This document shows, piece by piece, positions 62,606 through 62,706 of a DNA stretch of 62,706 bases. Below the pieces are notes generated by a model. It was not told where the DNA came from, ran no database searches, and saw only the letters and a program-made list of their open reading frames with translations. The translations under genes and the position numbers were made by a program. The stretch is from JAUNBG01 sp964442735 (GTDB lineage Bacteria > Planctomycetota > Planctomycetia > Pirellulales > Thermoguttaceae), in the NCBI GenBank assembly GCA_964442735.1, contig CAYUAP010000012.1, forward strand, positions 1-62,706, given 5' to 3'. Each line of letters begins with the position of its first letter. Position 1 is the first letter of the stretch.

Positions 62606-62706
62606 ATCTCAAGGCCGTTATAAAAGTCTATTTTTCAAAACAGGCGAGACACCTGTTTTGGAGGATGCGGACGAGACCTGCCTGCCGTCAGGCATGGCGT
62701 CCACGC
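62602..62706 (+). repeat. palindromic MITE-like element, copy 14 (cut by window end)
   Basis: Long form with the perfect stem region and CTGCCTGCCGTCAGGCATGG. The window ends inside it, so the array may continue. Confidence 0.8.

Larger units (their letters stand above)
61556..62706. other. right-end intergenic region dominated by palindromic elements
   Basis: No gene is supported. After the nadE upstream region (to about 61820) come element copies 9-14. Between copies 9 and 10 (about 61964-62122) an open minus-strand stretch could be a gene scrap, but it is not convincing. Confidence 0.55.

Noticed and set aside
1..62706. tRNA, rRNA or known riboswitch genes
   Set aside because: None of the conserved tRNA arm, rRNA or riboswitch core sequences was recognised by eye in the intergenic spaces. 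A covariance-model scan would be needed to exclude them fully.

Overview
The window looks like a chromosomal segment of a planctomycete with moderately low GC (by eye a little over 40%). The evidence is a DUF1559 protein with a type II prepilin-like N-terminus (52314-53279), a 1663-residue surface protein carrying the planctomycete-type N-terminal motif FEELENRELLSA plus SdrD/Cna-B repeats (11123-16114), many secreted sugar-processing enzymes, and two efflux systems. A host-glycan or polysaccharide-degrading, probably anaerobic lifestyle is suggested by a sialidase-like protein, GH2, GH43 and GH20-like enzymes, an aminosugar gene set and a possibly PPi-type phosphofructokinase. That lifestyle is inference.

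Layout. 1-3.2 kb: secreted glycosidase-like protein. 3.4-9.5 kb (minus): MacA-like adaptor with a fused low-complexity and EF-hand tail, MacB-like ATPase and permease, and an RmlD-like reductase overlapping the permease. 10-17.2 kb (plus): WD40 propeller, giant repeat surface protein, membrane protein. 17.7-22.5 kb: divergent sialidase-like and GH2 genes. 22.9-28 kb: a tight three-gene cassette (TerB_N/TerB_C protein, BrxD-like ATPase, Lhr/BrxHI-like helicase), convergent with hpt. 28.9-34.8 kb: RND efflux adaptor and pump, then a membrane-anchored EF-hand protein. 34.8-39.8 kb: a non-coding array of about eleven 95-bp tandem repeats, then an isolated set of phage head genes (scaffold-like, major capsid, connector-like, closure-like). 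39.8-54.5 kb (mostly minus): GH20-like protein, UDP-glucuronate epimerase, UDP-glucose dehydrogenase, phosphofructokinase, GATase-like, PIG-L deacetylase, SIS isomerase, FAD oxidoreductase, prenyltransferase-fold protein and DUF1559 pseudopilin, then a fasciclin protein on plus. 55-56.7 kb (plus): trkA and rhaM. 57.1-61.6 kb (minus): a five-gene overlapping cluster with a glutamine-type NAD synthetase, a small protein, GH43, an ACP-like protein and a membrane protein.

Woven through the intergenic spaces are 14 copies of a 90-140 bp palindromic, MITE-like element with about 21-bp imperfect terminal inverted repeats and a strong internal hairpin. Five of them form a head-to-tail array running off the right end. 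A second AT-rich dispersed repeat and several short tandem arrays are also present. No rRNA, tRNA, CRISPR array, integrase or transposase gene was recognised.

The best candidates for new biology are the TerB-BrxD-helicase cassette, seen without methylase or phosphatase and so a possible defence system; the EF-hand/low-complexity module that is fused to one efflux adaptor and free-standing behind the other pump; the capsid-gene island preceded by the 95-bp array; and the palindromic element family.
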